From Rhodospirillaceae bacterium (GTDB lineage Bacteria > Pseudomonadota > Alphaproteobacteria > Rhodospirillales > Magnetovibrionaceae): a stretch of 7,261 nucleotides of DNA. This document shows, in pieces, positions 6,050 through 7,261 of the stretch. The notes beneath the pieces were generated by a model, which saw only the letters and a program-made list of their open reading frames with translations, had not been told where the DNA came from and searched no databases. The number at the start of each line of letters is the position of its first letter. Position 1 is the stretch's first letter. The position numbers and the translations under genes are program-made. The stretch lies in NCBI GenBank assembly GCA_002401565.1, contig NVTL01000023.1, forward strand, positions 30,334 to 37,594, in the 5' to 3' direction.

Positions 6050-7261
6050 ATGATGATGAAGACTGCTTTTTTTAAGGATTTGAGGATGCGCCCGGTTTTG
6101 GCTGGTGGCGCAATGCTTGTGGTTTTTGCCAGTACAGCTCAGGCGGAAAGCCTGTCTGAAGCTTTGGCAAAGGCTTACACCACCAATCCAACGCTGTTGT
6201 CTGCACGGGCAACCTTGCGGGCAACCGACGAAGGCATGGCTCAGGCTAAGTCTGGTTGGCGTCCCAGCTTAAGCGCAACCGGCACGGCGGCGGCCAACGA
6301 CTTCGAAAGCACCACGGCTCCCAAGGGGTATTCGTACCAACCGCGCACCGCAACGTTAAGCATCAGCCAGTCTTTGTACGCCGGTGGCACCACCCAAGCG
6401 GCGATTTCTTCGGCTGAAAACGCGGTTAAGGGCCAGCGCGCGCGCCTGACTGCATCGGAACAAACGGTTTTGTTGGCGGCGGCTACGGCGTATATGAACG
6501 TTTTTCGCGATCAAGCCGTTGTTGAATTGAACATCAAAAACGAACAAGTGCTCGCCCGTCAGTTGGAAGCCACCCGTGATCGTTTTGATGTGGGTGAAAT
6601 CACCCGCACCGATGTGCATCAGGCTGAATCTCGTTTGGCGGGATCAAACGCCACCCGTATCCAATCAGAAGGCAACTTGGAAACGTCACGTGCCAATTAT
6701 TTCAACGTGGTTGGCGCAGCGTCCGGGCAAATCGAATCTTCCTTTATTGAATTGCAATTGCCGGCGTCTTTGGACGAAGCCTTAAACATCGCCGAAGAAA
6801 ACAACCCTTCGGTCATCGCCGCTGTCTTTGACGAGCGCGTATCCGAAAACAGCATTGACAGCGCCAAGGGTAATTTGTTGCCCAGCATTGATTTGTCCGG
6901 TTCAGCGGTCCGCGGTCTTGATACGGCCCAAAGCTATACACGTTCAACATCGATGGAAGCCAAAGTGACGCTTTCCGTTCCGTTGTATCAATCGGGTTCG
7001 GTTTATTCTCAATTGCGTCAAGCCCGCCAATCGGCGTCGGCTTCACGGATGTCGACGTTACAGGTTCGTCGCGATGCGAATGAAGCGGTGCGTAAAGAAT
7101 GGCAAACGTTACAAACGGCGCACGCCAGAATTGTGTCGATTGAAACACAGGTTCGCGCCGCCAAAACGGCACTCGAAGGCGTAAACCGCGAAGCCAGTGT
7201 TGGTTCGCGCACGGTTTTAGATGTGTTGGACGCAGAACAAGAATTATTGGATGCCGAAGTC
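6050..7261 (+). CDS. tolC: TolC-family outer-membrane channel protein, 3' end beyond the window
   Basis: 404 codons are present without a stop; the family is about 450 residues, so only the end is missing. TolC trimers form an outer-membrane barrel and a periplasmic helical tunnel that carry type I secretion substrates and drug efflux out of the cell. A signal peptide is clear: basic residues to R14, a hydrophobic core at about 15-27, and the cleavage site AQA|ES after residue 32. The internal duplication of the family is visible: SGWRPSLSATG (68-78), SQSLYAGG (106-113) and VGEITRTDVHQAE (181-193) in the first half match LLPSIDLSG (276-284), SVPLYQSGSVYSQLRQA (309-325) and VGSRTVLDVLDAEQELLDAE (384-403) in the second. 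The start is one of three tandem ATGs. It has its own probable promoter and follows the Pcm-like gene, the usual alphaproteobacterial order. Its transport partners are not in the window. Confidence 0.95.
   Translation, partial: MMMKTAFFKDLRMRPVLAGGAMLVVFASTAQAESLSEALAKAYTTNPTLLSARATLRATDEGMAQAKSGWRPSLSATGTAAANDFESTTAPKGYSYQPRTATLSISQSLYAGGTTQAAISSAENAVKGQRARLTASEQTVLLAAATAYMNVFRDQAVVELNIKNEQVLARQLEATRDRFDVGEITRTDVHQAESRLAGSNATRIQSEGNLETSRANYFNVVGAASGQIESSFIELQLPASLDEALNIAEENNPSVIAAVFDERVSENSIDSAKGNLLPSIDLSGSAVRGLDTAQSYTRSTSMEAKVTLSVPLYQSGSVYSQLRQARQSASASRMSTLQVRRDANEAVRKEWQTLQTAHARIVSIETQVRAAKTALEGVNREASVGSRTVLDVLDAEQELLDAEV

Overview
The window looks like ordinary chromosome of an alphaproteobacterium, with a Rhodospirillales-like lineage plausible. 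The base composition is near balanced, slightly above 50% GC by eye. This placement rests on a Pcm-family methyltransferase gene directly upstream of a TolC-family gene (a familiar alphaproteobacterial order), on MmsA and TolC sequences that read like alphaproteobacterial versions, and on the glutathione-transferase type. No database was searched, so the lineage is an inference.

Left part (1-4655, + strand): four tightly packed genes that look like one operon with gaps of 12, 4 and 23 bases. In order they are the 3' part of a CoA-acylating methylmalonate-semialdehyde dehydrogenase gene (mmsA), a single-chain SAF-plus-dehydratase enzyme of the UxaA/GarD/SuyAB family, an AEC-family membrane transporter, and a glutathione S-transferase-like protein with an unusual C-terminal extension of about 60-70 residues. 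Together they suggest uptake or export of a small organic acid, its dehydration or elimination, and oxidation of a semialdehyde. The substrate cannot be read from the sequence. A strong intrinsic terminator that can work in both directions closes the operon.

Middle part (4713-5191): two tRNA genes on the minus strand, tRNA-Cys(GCA) then tRNA-Asn(GTT) in transcription order. They probably share a sigma-70-type promoter at 4998-5027, preceded by an A/T tract and followed by a leader of about 87 bases that can fold into two small hairpins. The same spacer must hold the rightward promoter of the next gene, but only weak candidates are visible.

Right part (5192-7261, + strand): a Pcm-like methyltransferase gene whose usual catalytic motif is not recognisable, an intrinsic terminator, a promoter with a perfect TATAAT -10 box, and the first 404 codons of a TolC-family outer-membrane channel gene that runs off the window. 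TolC would form the outer-membrane exit duct of type I secretion and efflux systems.

I see no mobile element, CRISPR array, phage gene or defence system. The points most worth a second look are the uncharacterised catabolic cassette, the C-terminal domain on the GST-like protein, and the altered active-site region of the Pcm homologue.
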